Shown: in pieces, positions 54,701-62,557 of the stretch | How positions within the stretch are numbered: position 1 is the stretch's first letter | How the letters are laid out: every line of letters starts with the position of its first letter | NCBI GenBank assembly: GCA_023258975.1 | Contig: JAHFRD010000017.1 | Location: 1-64,000 of the forward strand | Origin: Hydrogenophilales bacterium | GTDB taxonomy: Bacteria; Pseudomonadota; Gammaproteobacteria; Burkholderiales; Thiobacillaceae | Length of the DNA: 64,000 bases | Direction of reading: 5' to 3' | The notes under the pieces: generated by a model | The model's database searches: none | The model's input: the letters and a program-made list of their open reading frames with translations, nothing else | Told to the model about the DNA's origin: nothing | Program-made: the position numbers and the translations under genes

Positions 54701-55441
54701 ATGGTCAAAGAGTACAAGCAGTACTACGACCTATTTCAGGATCTGAACCGACTGGCCGAGACCCAGACACCAGTTGATTTGTTCTCTGCTGCTGAGGGCG
54801 TTTTGTCCGAAGAGAGTGCGGTTGCCATGGAAGAGATCAAGCGCTTGCTCCTTGATCCCAACCGGGATTTCTCTCTGCGACGCCTGAAAGACATCGCCGA
54901 CTACCGCAACTACCGCCAGTACGACATCCGAAAATATTCCGAGGATGGACGCCAAGCATCCTTGGCAAAGATGGCGACTTTTTCCGGCGGCGAACTCATG
55001 ACGCCGGCCTATCTGGTGCGTGCCGCCGTACTGGCCCAAGCTTTCCGCCAATTCGAAAAAACATCCAGTCTCAAGCTCATGATGATCGACGAGGCTTTCG
55101 ACAAGATGGATGAAACCCGTACTGCCGCTGTTATGCGTTACCTCAATGAAAATCTCGGCTTGCAACTGATTGTGGCCATGCCAACGCGCTCGTCTGGCCC
55201 CCTGCTTGATCTATTCACCTTCGAGCACCGATTCTCGCTGATGAAAGTGGATGGTTTGGCCGGGGAGTTGGACAAGGTTACGGAAGTGGATAGTTCACTA
55301 CTCAAAACTGACCGGCTGCGTGCGCTTTGGGCAGCACGCCGGGAGGTGGTTAAGGTTCAAGCCGAACAGGAGTTCCTCCTCCAGGAAGCCCGGCAGCAAC
55401 TTGCTATTGATCAACCACTCTTCTCTGGGCTGCAACCATGA
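51737..55441 (+). CDS. jetC: Wadjet SMC-like ATPase JetC
   Basis: The 1234-aa protein has Walker A LLSGSTGVGKSSFQDAIQLV at the N-terminus, long coiled coils, the ABC signature ATFSGGELMTPAYLVRA and Walker B LKLMMIDEAFDKMDETR at the C-terminus. This is a MukB/SbcC-like loop-extruding motor of Wadjet. It appears intact, with hinge and head domains. It overlaps jetB by 11 nt and jetD by 4 nt. Confidence 0.95.
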   Translation: MKLEKLILINWGFMVSREYPFGDTNLLSGSTGVGKSSFQDAIQLVMTGGKQHINVFNSAQDEAGGGGRAGGKVRRTLASYAVGMRDNLCVRPNGSHTYVAAVFAPEADETAQAFTAVVAVEAEVSGTREQGRSVQASRRQFLVLPGSRLSESDFVPSRKDGAIEAVPVDQIYTSLRLRHAKVLSFDSIEDYLCKLYASFRGGEKVVVGPREAEDAARAFVQSIARKTVGSVDELIREQVLAEPDFSEQIGHIASLMQNVQRLRKIATELQASRQRLGELKEHADGFLGAFEDAMEAELGEALRRQQDVERKIEKLHEERRQVLATAEREKASADRHGKALTRATNLQASAQGRLNGNPVAQERERLDGKIKTAKEERTGIAIGLLAALEKLRTCLSELTVSAQRPNHEETAYKAVLDRLVLDLAKLDVADARSAANQLAAQLRTGEVDLVGLPRDQFSALDAALSPLMESIHGPDGLYALITLEQARQQTKIETLQGEINDLNKRRQGLDEGRMDLPGHVEDAVSFLEMKYPGARPQILCNLVKPREGSRWQNAIEGLLGGNRFVILVEADFEARAIRAVRHELPAAAKRGKLREADASVVQGELAKKRVDHLSLAADSILHELAITDETARAYLTASYGRYLKVRDEEALRGANSGLTSDGMASGGFKMFTAWAEDGDLAFGAEARRKRAIKLAREIEEKSREIASLKSSVAELVAWSGRVLKLEFVSFGPKLDALAEIQRQLNSFTAERASLDDTSLAALERRVVRAKRLNEGHQALMSRAAAAAGEAAGRAKGLDANIAEAESDLDMRLDGVRRVKMRVVELVRLNPRFDPGRLEQRAQEAVLDQTAEQFDGRRRQQTGLYREHRESFERQIEEHNRLVSSLDEKVDYHPRDTSIAEYEWQAYGGVPESRRQIVAMLDRLEQVRILSNTHALEDAEKGFNNTFSTHFALAVRTAVEQGIQPLKRLNDKLKRLAFGEDRFEIEYGQMVKEYKQYYDLFQDLNRLAETQTPVDLFSAAEGVLSEESAVAMEEIKRLLLDPNRDFSLRRLKDIADYRNYRQYDIRKYSEDGRQASLAKMATFSGGELMTPAYLVRAAVLAQAFRQFEKTSSLKLMMIDEAFDKMDETRTAAVMRYLNENLGLQLIVAMPTRSSGPLLDLFTFEHRFSLMKVDGLAGELDKVTEVDSSLLKTDRLRALWAARREVVKVQAEQEFLLQEARQQLAIDQPLFSGLQP

Positions 55442-56604
55442 TGGTTTCCCTGCAGGAGGACTGGGCTCGAGAACCCGTGCTGGCGGCTTTGCTGCACGCT
55501 TTGGTCAATCGAGTCGACACGCTGCCCTTTGATGCCCGTAGTAGGGATCTGATCTTCCCTCTGAATGCCATGACTTGGCCCGACTTTTTCACCATTGACC
55601 ACCCAGGCGAACGTGCCTTCATCTGGCAGATTCTAGGGAAGCTGGTGCAACAACCCGGATTCACACTGAAGCTGGATGAGCGCCGTAGTGCTCGCGATCT
55701 CGATATCTGGGAAAGGCGCCCCAAAATCGTTATCACTCAGGAAAGCGAGCACTTCCTTCGTGAGGTCACAGGACGTCACCCCTCAGTTGAAGCCATCTGG
55801 CTGAAACAGTGGAAACGTGCCGTGGGGATACGTTTCGGTGAGGGGACCCTGGCGGCTCGGCTGGTTGCTCGTCCGATCACCATCCTCAAGCGCACGCCCG
55901 AAGAAGTGTTGGATCGGTTCGAGACCCTAGCTGCATTGATCGAATCGAATCTGATGCTCCACGAGGTAGCCAGCCGCCAGTTCTGGGGTTTGTCGAAAAT
56001 CCTCAATGGACAGCAAGAAGCCATTGCCCTGCTGCTAGAGCGGGAGGTCTGTCCATTCCCCGACAAGCCCGTACAGCTCATTGTTCAGGCGCTCACCGCA
56101 GACTCTGGCGCACCCATCCTGTTCGTCGAAAATGCTGCCACGTTCGAATCACTGGCATCGGGTCGACTGGACGAGGCGCGTGGATTCGTCCTGGTCTACG
56201 CCTCTGGCTACAAGGCAAGCGCGCGCCGGATTCGCATGTCCGGCGGCAGTTCCATCTATTTCGCACCACGAGTGTTCGAGAGCAATCCGGCCTTGCCGCA
56301 AGCCTTCTTGGTGTGGCTGTACTCAGCTGACACTGCTCGCCCCGTTTATTTCTGGGGTGACCTGGACTACGCCGGATTGGACATTCTCAAGGAACTACGG
56401 GTCGTGTTCCCGGAGGCGCGGGCCTGGCAACCAGGCTACGATAAGTTACTTGAGCTTCTGGTGGCAGGTGAATCCCACGCGCCAGACGAGGCGAGAAAAT
56501 CTGGCCAGATGGATCCCGGCCAAGCTGGCTGTATTTATGCGGACGAGGTACTGCTGCCTGCATTGCGTAGGTATGGGCGCTTCGTGGATCAGGAAAGTCT
56601 CTAG
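55438..56604 (+). CDS. jetD: Wadjet nuclease JetD
   Basis: The 388-aa protein has an N-terminal DUF3322-like part (AMTWPDFFTIDHPGERAFIW) and a TOPRIM core (PVYFWGDLDYAGLDILKELR) like DUF2220/topoisomerase VI A. The Asp pair in GDLD is the metal site. JetD cleaves closed circular DNA reeled in by JetABC. The start overlaps the JetC stop in ATGA. Confidence 0.93.
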   Translation: MMVSLQEDWAREPVLAALLHALVNRVDTLPFDARSRDLIFPLNAMTWPDFFTIDHPGERAFIWQILGKLVQQPGFTLKLDERRSARDLDIWERRPKIVITQESEHFLREVTGRHPSVEAIWLKQWKRAVGIRFGEGTLAARLVARPITILKRTPEEVLDRFETLAALIESNLMLHEVASRQFWGLSKILNGQQEAIALLLEREVCPFPDKPVQLIVQALTADSGAPILFVENAATFESLASGRLDEARGFVLVYASGYKASARRIRMSGGSSIYFAPRVFESNPALPQAFLVWLYSADTARPVYFWGDLDYAGLDILKELRVVFPEARAWQPGYDKLLELLVAGESHAPDEARKSGQMDPGQAGCIYADEVLLPALRRYGRFVDQESL

Positions 56605-56772
56605 GTGTCCGTGAGCAGGGAGTGGTCTTGTCCTGACAATGCCTAGCTTCGGGGACGGCTCACCCGGTTCCGAGTAACTTGACCGATGAGTTCACTCAGG
56701 ATGCCCAGAAGGAAAAGCAAAGTGAATTGATCGCAAAATATGGCAAACCATACATAGGCAGGGTGCGAAAAC

Positions 56773-59175
56773 ATGGATGTCGAGCAACTGACAGAACTCC
56801 CTACAGAATCCGATCTCGAGGCGAGGATCCACGGCACGGTTGCGCGCATATTTCCTTGGATCGGTTCTGGTTCGCTGCGCCACCAACTCCGCTTTGCCAT
56901 CAAATTCGGGCGCGCGACTGTCGAAGTCAATGGACGAACGGTGTCCAGAGCCGAAGGGCGCCTAGATATTCTGGTGTCGGATGGGGATATGCCCCTTGCC
57001 GTGTTGGAGCTGAAGCGCGAGGAAGCCGGTCTTTCTGCCGCCGACGAGCAGCAGGGGTTGTCCTATGCGAGGATGCTCCAGCCGAGCCCTCCTTTGGTGA
57101 TTGTGACCAACGGTCGCGAGACGCGCCTGCTTGCATCGCACGACGGTTCACAGTTGGAAGCCGACGATTTCGGTGCCGAGCAGCTGAAAAATATGATTTT
57201 TGCAGCTTCCTCCGTCGCCACTGGGGATTTGAGGAAGGCGGTCGAAACGCTTCTCGGGCAGCGCGAAGGCCTTTGGGTCGATGCCATACGGGCGGCGACG
57301 GCCAATACGATCGCCGACATGTCTGGAACATGGGATGAATACCTGCAGCCCTTCGTCCGTGATTTTCTCATCCCCCGGAAAGCTGCTCGGGAGGCGCTGT
57401 CTCTACTAAACAAGGAAACGGGTCGCCGGGTCGTAATCGTCGAGGGCGCCCCGTTGGCTGGGAAGAGCAGCGTCATCCGGGAGGTGGCGGAACTTGCCGG
57501 CCGGTCCGACGACCTGTGCGTGCTCCTCATTGAGGCGGACTCAACAGGGGAGGGCGTGTTCCAGCGACTGGCAAACCTGTTCTCGGTCGAATTTGGCTGG
57601 CCCGCCACCCCGGACGACATTAGATCCTGGTTGCGTGGAGTCTCTGCCCGAGAAGCCGGACCGAAACTCGTGGTAGCCATCGACTGTGACCGGGCAGCCG
57701 GCGAGCAGGTTCGCAGGGACATTGATGAACTCGTATCAGAGCAGTTCGGTCGCGGACTCCGGATTATTCTTGGCCTGGACAACTCGCTGACCGACTCGGT
57801 CATTCTTAACGAAACCAGAAGGAAGCAAACCCGGATTGGGAGAAATGCTGCCGTCGTCACGGTCGGTCTGCTCGACGATGAAGAGTTCGCTTCGGCATGC
57901 AAGGCCCTGGACGGGGTGAGTATGCGGTTCATGCCTGGTGCAGGAGTTTCAGGCGAGTACCGGACCCCCTGGCTTCTTCGAGCAATTGCCGTAGATGCGC
58001 AAACTACTTCTGGCAGCGGCGAGAAACTAGTTGCAGCCCTTCGTCCGCTCATGGGGCTGGATCTGATTGCCAATGCACGACACCGTTTCTCCGACGATGA
58101 TCTTCGTACCGGATACCGAAAACTGGCCAGATGCATCCTGAAGGATATCAAAGACATATCCAGGCCTGCGCACCTTGTGCTGGAGTCGATGATGGTCTAC
58201 GTCGTCCGCACCAAGACGGCGAAGACCAAGCTCGACCACGATGAGCTTCGGGCGCTTCGGAAAACCGGAGCTGTAAAGCAAACCTTCCATCCGTCCGGCG
58301 AGGATGTGATCGTCGCACGCCTGCCCGAAGCCATGGCGGCGGAATTGGCGAGTGTCCTGGCAAAGGATCTGGCGGAAAGAGTGAAGTCCAGTCCCAGCAA
58401 GGCGGCACAATGGCTTCTGACGATCTCCACAAGGCTGCCGATGGGCGCTGTGGTGGCTGCACAGGCCATCCTTGATGCAGCAGGGATTCTTGAAGGGATA
58501 CCGCTCGCTTTCCTGAACAAGATACTGAAAGATCGCCCCCACAAAGAGGTGGCCAGTCCTGGTTTCCGTGCGTCTATGTACTGGCCGAGCATTGGAACAG
58601 TTGGCCTTCGGTTCAATGAAGACGGCAGCGTTGTTGCATCCGCCCCAGGCAGGACTCCGATGAAGCTGGATCTATCGCCTGAGGAGCGTGATGAAATGAC
58701 CATGCAGGTTGGCGGCCAGGGGTTGCTTGTGCTGTCGTATCTGGCCGGTCTCCAGCTTCTCGCCATCGGTGATGACGGTCGACATCTCGGCAGCGTTACG
58801 CCAGCGCTGTTGCTTGAAATCGGCAGTTGCCCGGTACCGCTGAGGCGGCCGTCAGCACTAGAGGCCGATCGCGGATTATGGACACACGATGTTCCCGGCC
58901 AAGGAGAGGTAGTCTGCCACCGAAACGGTATTGTCGAGCAGATTACACTGGCGCTGCTGGATGCGATTGTCCGGATGAGCGTGGAAGAAGCCGACGAGTG
59001 GGTCGCGGAGGCGCTGCAGCGTGACTCGTTCCCTTTGCTTGCAAGGATTGATATCGCCTTGCGCCAAGTCGCATGCTTTGCCGACAGGGAGAAAGCAGCA
59101 TGGGCACAAAGAACACTGGACAGTACCGTCGGATCGGCCATCTCGCGCGTCTTCGGGCCTGAGCATGCGCATTGA
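56773..59175 (+). CDS. HsdR-like nuclease fused to P-loop NTPase (800 aa)
   Basis: The N-terminus is a type I restriction HsdR-N-like nuclease: EGRLDILVSDGDMPLAVLEL, then KRE, and QQGLSYARM (Gln-x3-Tyr) near residues 60-100. Then comes Walker A VIVEGAPLAGKSSVIREV near residue 222 and Walker B-like LVVAIDCDRAAGEQV near residue 299. The C-terminal 450 residues are unassigned, without obvious TPR or WD repeats. It lies 168 nt after jetD and could be a standalone abortive or restriction system. I know no named system with exactly this layout. Confidence 0.75.
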   Translation: MDVEQLTELPTESDLEARIHGTVARIFPWIGSGSLRHQLRFAIKFGRATVEVNGRTVSRAEGRLDILVSDGDMPLAVLELKREEAGLSAADEQQGLSYARMLQPSPPLVIVTNGRETRLLASHDGSQLEADDFGAEQLKNMIFAASSVATGDLRKAVETLLGQREGLWVDAIRAATANTIADMSGTWDEYLQPFVRDFLIPRKAAREALSLLNKETGRRVVIVEGAPLAGKSSVIREVAELAGRSDDLCVLLIEADSTGEGVFQRLANLFSVEFGWPATPDDIRSWLRGVSAREAGPKLVVAIDCDRAAGEQVRRDIDELVSEQFGRGLRIILGLDNSLTDSVILNETRRKQTRIGRNAAVVTVGLLDDEEFASACKALDGVSMRFMPGAGVSGEYRTPWLLRAIAVDAQTTSGSGEKLVAALRPLMGLDLIANARHRFSDDDLRTGYRKLARCILKDIKDISRPAHLVLESMMVYVVRTKTAKTKLDHDELRALRKTGAVKQTFHPSGEDVIVARLPEAMAAELASVLAKDLAERVKSSPSKAAQWLLTISTRLPMGAVVAAQAILDAAGILEGIPLAFLNKILKDRPHKEVASPGFRASMYWPSIGTVGLRFNEDGSVVASAPGRTPMKLDLSPEERDEMTMQVGGQGLLVLSYLAGLQLLAIGDDGRHLGSVTPALLLEIGSCPVPLRRPSALEADRGLWTHDVPGQGEVVCHRNGIVEQITLALLDAIVRMSVEEADEWVAEALQRDSFPLLARIDIALRQVACFADREKAAWAQRTLDSTVGSAISRVFGPEHAH

Positions 59176-59360
59176 AGCCAGAAGCCAGCGTTGCAGTCTG
59201 CATGGTCGTAGGTTCGGTTGCTAACTTGAGGATCGAACTGGCGTCTACTAGCATTCCGCCTGGTCAGAAGCGGGAACGTACGGACAATCACGTAACCTGT
59301 TACCTTTGGCTTCAGATTTTGTGTGCTCGTGGAGTCGCCTCCTCTCCACCACGACACCAA

Positions 59361-59390
59361 GGCCAGACGTTGCTCTGGCCTTTTTCGTTT
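59361..59390 (+). terminator. Intrinsic terminator after nuclease-NTPase gene
   Basis: GGCCAGA-CGTTGC-TCTGGCC forms a 7-bp stem followed by TTTTTCGTTT. Confidence 0.82.
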
Positions 59391-59506
59391 CTGCCCGCGA
59401 GGCCAGTACTGGCGCGGGTTCCGGGTTTTGTGCGAAGGGCGGCATCAGCCCGAAAACCCAGGTTTCGGCGGTTTTCCCACTCTCTGCGCTCTCCGTTCTC
59501 TGTTTC

Positions 59507-59526
59507 TGCGAAGGGCGCCCTTCGCA
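59507..59526. repeat. 20-bp perfect palindrome
   Basis: TGCGAAGGGC is followed directly by its reverse complement GCCCTTCGCA. A third half-site occurs 67 nt upstream of the palindrome. Confidence 0.8.
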
Positions 59527-59603
59527 CGACACCCTGGAATTACGCGGGTTCCGGGCCGCGAGTATGAACGGAGACATGCTCGTGCAGAGGCGACAGAGCA
59601 CGA

Positions 59604-60086
59604 TCAGCCCCCGATTTCAGCAACTATCCGCCGCTGAGATTCCCAGTCCAAGGGCAGGCTGTTGCGTACCAGATACTCAAGCGACAAGGTCCGGAGCTGC
59701 CTGCCCTCGAGAATGGCCAGGGTGATTTCAGGAGCCAGGATGACGAGCCTCAAGACCTCCCTGACTCGCGTGATTTCCATTCTCTCCCGTTGCGCGATCT
59801 CGTTCGCGTCAGCAACCACGCCCTGGTCGATCTGCTTGTCCCAGTAGTGCGCCAGGGCGAGCGCCTTGAGAAGCGTTTGATCGTGCACGGGCGAGATTGC
59901 TACCGCCGATGCGTTGATCGTCACCGGCTCGTCCACGCCGACCGGCCCGACCACCACTTTCTTGATGCCCCGCTTCTTGAATTGCAGGGGGACGAATGTG
60001 GTGATCTTCTCACCGCCATCTTCCAACGGATGCCGCCGCTCATGCGGCTGGCCGGTGGGAAGCAGTTTGTTGCCCGTCCGGTTCAT
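59604..60086 (-). CDS. HTH protein of the recombinase operon (ParB/KorB-like fold)
   Basis: The 160-aa protein has a beta-rich N-terminus (RHPLEDGGEKITTFVPLQFK) and a helix-turn-helix region (ADANEIAQRERMEITRVREV). It ends with a conserved-looking SLPLDWESQRRIVAE. It follows the recombinase stop in ATGA. Such proteins accompany DUF2924/serine-recombinase pairs in many proteobacterial prophages. It may act as a directionality factor or regulator. Confidence 0.7.
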   Translation of the reverse strand: MNRTGNKLLPTGQPHERRHPLEDGGEKITTFVPLQFKKRGIKKVVVGPVGVDEPVTINASAVAISPVHDQTLLKALALAHYWDKQIDQGVVADANEIAQRERMEITRVREVLRLVILAPEITLAILEGRQLRTLSLEYLVRNSLPLDWESQRRIVAEIGG

Positions 60087-61447
60087 GCTTCCTCCATTTC
60101 CAGCATCTCGCCGCCGATGGTGTCGGGCGCCAGTTCGCCGGCCAGTTCCTTCCAGCCCACCTCACGCCAGACGATGTCGATGCCGTCCGACAGCAACTGG
60201 ACACGCTCGATCAGCAGATTCACCAGGCGCACCTGCTCCTCGGGGAACAACTGCTTCCAGACTTCCCCCAACCGCCGCATGGCCAGTACCACGGTCGGCT
60301 CCGCGATCTCGGGGTAGAGGCGTCCCACCTGGTTCCAGATACCTTGCACCGCCTCGGGCGCCTGCAGGGCACTGACCACCAGGTTCACCACCACCTCCTC
60401 GATCTGATCGGCGGGGATCAGGCCGGTGGCACTTGTGCGGTGGCCATAGCGCTTGTCCGCCTTGGGCATGTAGTAGCGGTACTTCTTTCCCGAGGGTTTC
60501 GTGGAGAACGTGATGTGGTACTTCTCGCCATTCGACCCATAGAGCAGGCCGCGCAACAGGGCATCGGTTTTGCCGCGCGTCCGGGTGGCGCCCATCCGCG
60601 CATGGGCATCTTCGTCCAGGATGGCCTGGACCCGATCCCACAACTGACGGGTGATGATGGGTTCGTGCTGGCCGGCATGTACCACGCCCTTGTGGCGGAT
60701 CTCGCCGACGTAGATCGGGTTGCGCAGGGCCTTGGACAGAAACTTCTTGTCCATCGGCGTGCCATTGCGCACCTTGCCGTCGGCGGTCTTCCACGCCTTG
60801 GTGGTAACGCCGTCCAGTGCCAGTTCCCGGCAGAGGTCCGTGGCAGAGCGCAGTTCCGCGAATCTCTGGAAGATGCGCCGCACCGTGGCGGCCTCTGCCT
60901 CATTGATGACCAATTGGCGGTCCTTCACGTCATAGCCGAGCGCGGGGTAGCCGCCCATCCACATTCCCTTGCGCTTGGAGGCGGCAATCTTGTCTCGAAT
61001 CCGCTCGCCGGTGACCTCGCGCTCAAACTGGGCGAAGGAGAGCAGGATGTTCAGCATCAACCGGCCCATCGAGGTGGTGGTATTGAATTGCTGGGTGACG
61101 GACACGAACGACACCTTGTGCCGCTCGAAGATTTCGATCAGTCGGGCGAAGTCCGCCAGACTGCGGGTGAGCCGGTCGATCTTGTAGACCACCACGATGT
61201 CGACCTGGTCGGCGGCGATGTCGTTCATCAGCCGCTTCAGCGCCGGCCGCTCCATGTTGCCGCCGGAGTAGCCGCCGTCGTCGTAGTCGTCGCCGACCGG
61301 CAACCATCCCTCGGCGCGTTGGCTGGCGACGTAGGCCTGGCCCGCTTCCCGCTGGGCATCCAGGGAGTTGAACGACTGGTCCAGCCGCTCGTCGGTGGAC
61401 ACGCGCGTGTACACCGCGCAGCGTTTCCTGGTGACGATGGCGTTCAT
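60083..61447 (-). CDS. Serine recombinase (resolvase/invertase family, large)
   Basis: The 454-aa protein has the catalytic CAVYTRVSTDERLDQSFNSL near residue 10, VVYKIDRLTRSLADF and the ERIRDKIAASKRKGMWMGGY helix. A recombinase domain follows, then a zinc-ribbon-like region that has lost most cysteines. The start at 61447 overlaps the DUF2924 stop; the track ORF is longer. It probably integrates and excises the element. Confidence 0.92.
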   Translation of the reverse strand: MNAIVTRKRCAVYTRVSTDERLDQSFNSLDAQREAGQAYVASQRAEGWLPVGDDYDDGGYSGGNMERPALKRLMNDIAADQVDIVVVYKIDRLTRSLADFARLIEIFERHKVSFVSVTQQFNTTTSMGRLMLNILLSFAQFEREVTGERIRDKIAASKRKGMWMGGYPALGYDVKDRQLVINEAEAATVRRIFQRFAELRSATDLCRELALDGVTTKAWKTADGKVRNGTPMDKKFLSKALRNPIYVGEIRHKGVVHAGQHEPIITRQLWDRVQAILDEDAHARMGATRTRGKTDALLRGLLYGSNGEKYHITFSTKPSGKKYRYYMPKADKRYGHRTSATGLIPADQIEEVVVNLVVSALQAPEAVQGIWNQVGRLYPEIAEPTVVLAMRRLGEVWKQLFPEEQVRLVNLLIERVQLLSDGIDIVWREVGWKELAGELAPDTIGGEMLEMEEA

Positions 61448-61902
61448 TTTGCCCTCCGCTGCGTTTTGGCCAACCCGAAAAACACCGGCCCGGACCACTG
61501 GCTGCCGGTGATGTAGCGTGCGACCGCCGACAGGCTCTTGAAGCGCTGGCCGGCATATTCGAAGGTGCCATCGGCCTGAGCCGTGACGCGGTGCTCGCGA
61601 TCGCCATATTCGCGCACCAGCAGGGTGCCGGGCACGATGTGGAATTCCCTGGGGCTGCGCCGCTTCATCTTCGATTGCGCCTCGCCGATGCGGATGAGTT
61701 GCTGGCGTACCTCGGGCTTGAGCCCGCCGTAGGCCGCCTCCTGGATCTTGTAGGCGACGCGCCCCTCGACGTAGTTGCGGTTATGGTGGGAGGGACGGCG
61801 CGGGAAATAGGTGTCCCACAACGTCCACAATGCCTTCATCGGCAATCGCGGCAGCGACGCCACTTGGGCGGCGACCGTTTGTTCCTGGCTGGGTGCCTTC
61901 AT
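61444..61902 (-). CDS. DUF2924 protein
   Basis: The 152-aa protein (LPMKALWTLWDTYFPRRPSH, GTLLVREYGDREHRVTAQAD, FKSLSAVARYITGSQWSGPV) is a clear DUF2924 member, the usual upstream partner of this recombinase type. AGGAG lies 7 nt before ATG 61902; the track start 61908 is a TTG. A 31-bp element lies 30 nt upstream. Its role in recombination control is unknown. Confidence 0.9.
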   Translation of the reverse strand: MKAPSQEQTVAAQVASLPRLPMKALWTLWDTYFPRRPSHHNRNYVEGRVAYKIQEAAYGGLKPEVRQQLIRIGEAQSKMKRRSPREFHIVPGTLLVREYGDREHRVTAQADGTFEYAGQRFKSLSAVARYITGSQWSGPVFFGLAKTQRRAK

Positions 61903-61904
61903 CG

Positions 61905-62087
61905 TCAAACTCCTGGTTGAGAGGGGTTTGTATGAAGGCGCTCGGGTGCCGAGAAGCCAAGCGGAACCGCGCTGTCTCCAGGCAGGGTCGAGTGAAGCCG
62001 GGCAATGGCGGTTGCGATGAGGGTTGCGGCCTCTCGGGCTCGCTCGCGGCGCGACAGATGTTCGGGGGGCGTTTGTTCGACGGTCAT
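61905..62087 (-). CDS. Small hypothetical protein upstream of DUF2924 (60 aa)
   Basis: The track ORF begins at 62273, but the repressor promoter occupies that stretch; ATG 62087 (MTVEQTPPEHLSRRERAREA) is a more likely start. It ends 2 nt before the DUF2924 ATG and contains the 31-bp element. A clear Shine-Dalgarno is missing. It may be real or a leader ORF. Confidence 0.4.
   Translation of the reverse strand: MTVEQTPPEHLSRRERAREAATLIATAIARLHSTLPGDSAVPLGFSAPERLHTNPSQPGV
61932..61962 (-). repeat. 31-bp upstream element, copy 6
   Basis: GCTTGGCTT is identical to the other copies and the right block is GAGCGCCTTCAT, so it has diverged in three positions. It lies 30 nt upstream of the DUF2924 start, 48 kb from copy 5. 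Confidence 0.7.
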
Positions 62088-62187
62088 GCCGGTATCCATG
62101 AGGTTGTTCAGACCGTCAGGGATGGTATGACCGATTTTCCAAACAGGATGGCAACGCAGGGTCATGGAGAGCCATCCGGAAACACTG

Positions 62188-62276
62188 ACCAATGATTGTG
62201 CGTTAACAAAATCATTGACGGCGGAGTGTGGGTTCGATAATCTGCTCGTTAACCAATCGCGCAACGCAAACATACC
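62188..62276 (+). promoter_or_regulatory. Promoter and operator region of XRE repressor gene
   Basis: CAATGATT (62190-62197) and AATCATTG (62210-62217) form an 8-bp inverted repeat around GTTAAC (62202-62207). A -35 TTGACG (62215-62220) overlaps its right end; GATAAT (62236-62241) or TAATCT at 17-nt spacing serves as -10. The half-site CGCGCAA (62258-62264) recurs upstream of the gene at 63534. Confidence 0.65.
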
Positions 62277-62555
62277 ATGTCATTCGGGGCCTTCATCAGA
62301 CAGAAGCGAGACGCAGCGGGCATCGCGCTGAACGACTTCGCTCGCCAGATCGGCATCTCCCCCGCCTACTGGTCACGGATCGAACGCGATCTGGAAAAGC
62401 CCCCCAAGGATGACCTGATCAGCAAGGCAGCACTGCTTCTCAAGCTGGATCTGGATGAAGCCTTTATCCAGGCCAGTCGTCTGCCGCCCGACATGCAGTT
62501 GAATGTCGGCGAAGTCGTTCAAGCCTATCGCAAGCGCCCCACATCCGAGGGCTGA
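62277..62555 (+). CDS. XRE-family HTH repressor
   Basis: The 92-aa protein has a Cro/CI-type helix-turn-helix (IALNDFARQIGISPAYWSRI) with a hydrophobic dimerisation tail. It is followed 2 nt later by an ImmA-type protease, the arrangement of ImmR/ImmA switches. It probably represses its own promoter and others in the element. Confidence 0.85.
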   Translation: MSFGAFIRQKRDAAGIALNDFARQIGISPAYWSRIERDLEKPPKDDLISKAALLLKLDLDEAFIQASRLPPDMQLNVGEVVQAYRKRPTSEG

Positions 62556-62557
62556 CC

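Larger units (their letters stand above)
34210..59175. other. Defence island: divergent composite operon and Wadjet plus nuclease-NTPase
   Basis: Apart from a small 61-codon ORF in the leader of the right-hand operon, every gene between the lysozyme and the recombinase module fits a recognised or plausible anti-phage component. The left arm is an eleven-gene minus-strand operon headed by a CapW/BrxR-type regulator; the right arm is a plus-strand Wadjet system with an extra nuclease-NTPase gene. No transposase or integrase gene lies inside. Confidence 0.88.
59176..59603. other. Gene-free region with terminator and perfect palindrome
   Basis: No convincing gene is seen in 428 nt. It holds a terminator, a 20-bp perfect palindrome, an extra half-site TGCGAAGGGC at 59431-59440 and the duplicated segment GCGGGTTCCGGG (from about 59414 and 59538). 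It separates the defence block from the recombinase module and could contain an attachment or control region. Confidence 0.6.

Noticed and set aside
59330-59360. tRNA or tmRNA 3' end (CTCTCCACCA) as an integration target
   Set aside because: No T-arm or acceptor pairing could be built around it, so it remains a chance resemblance.
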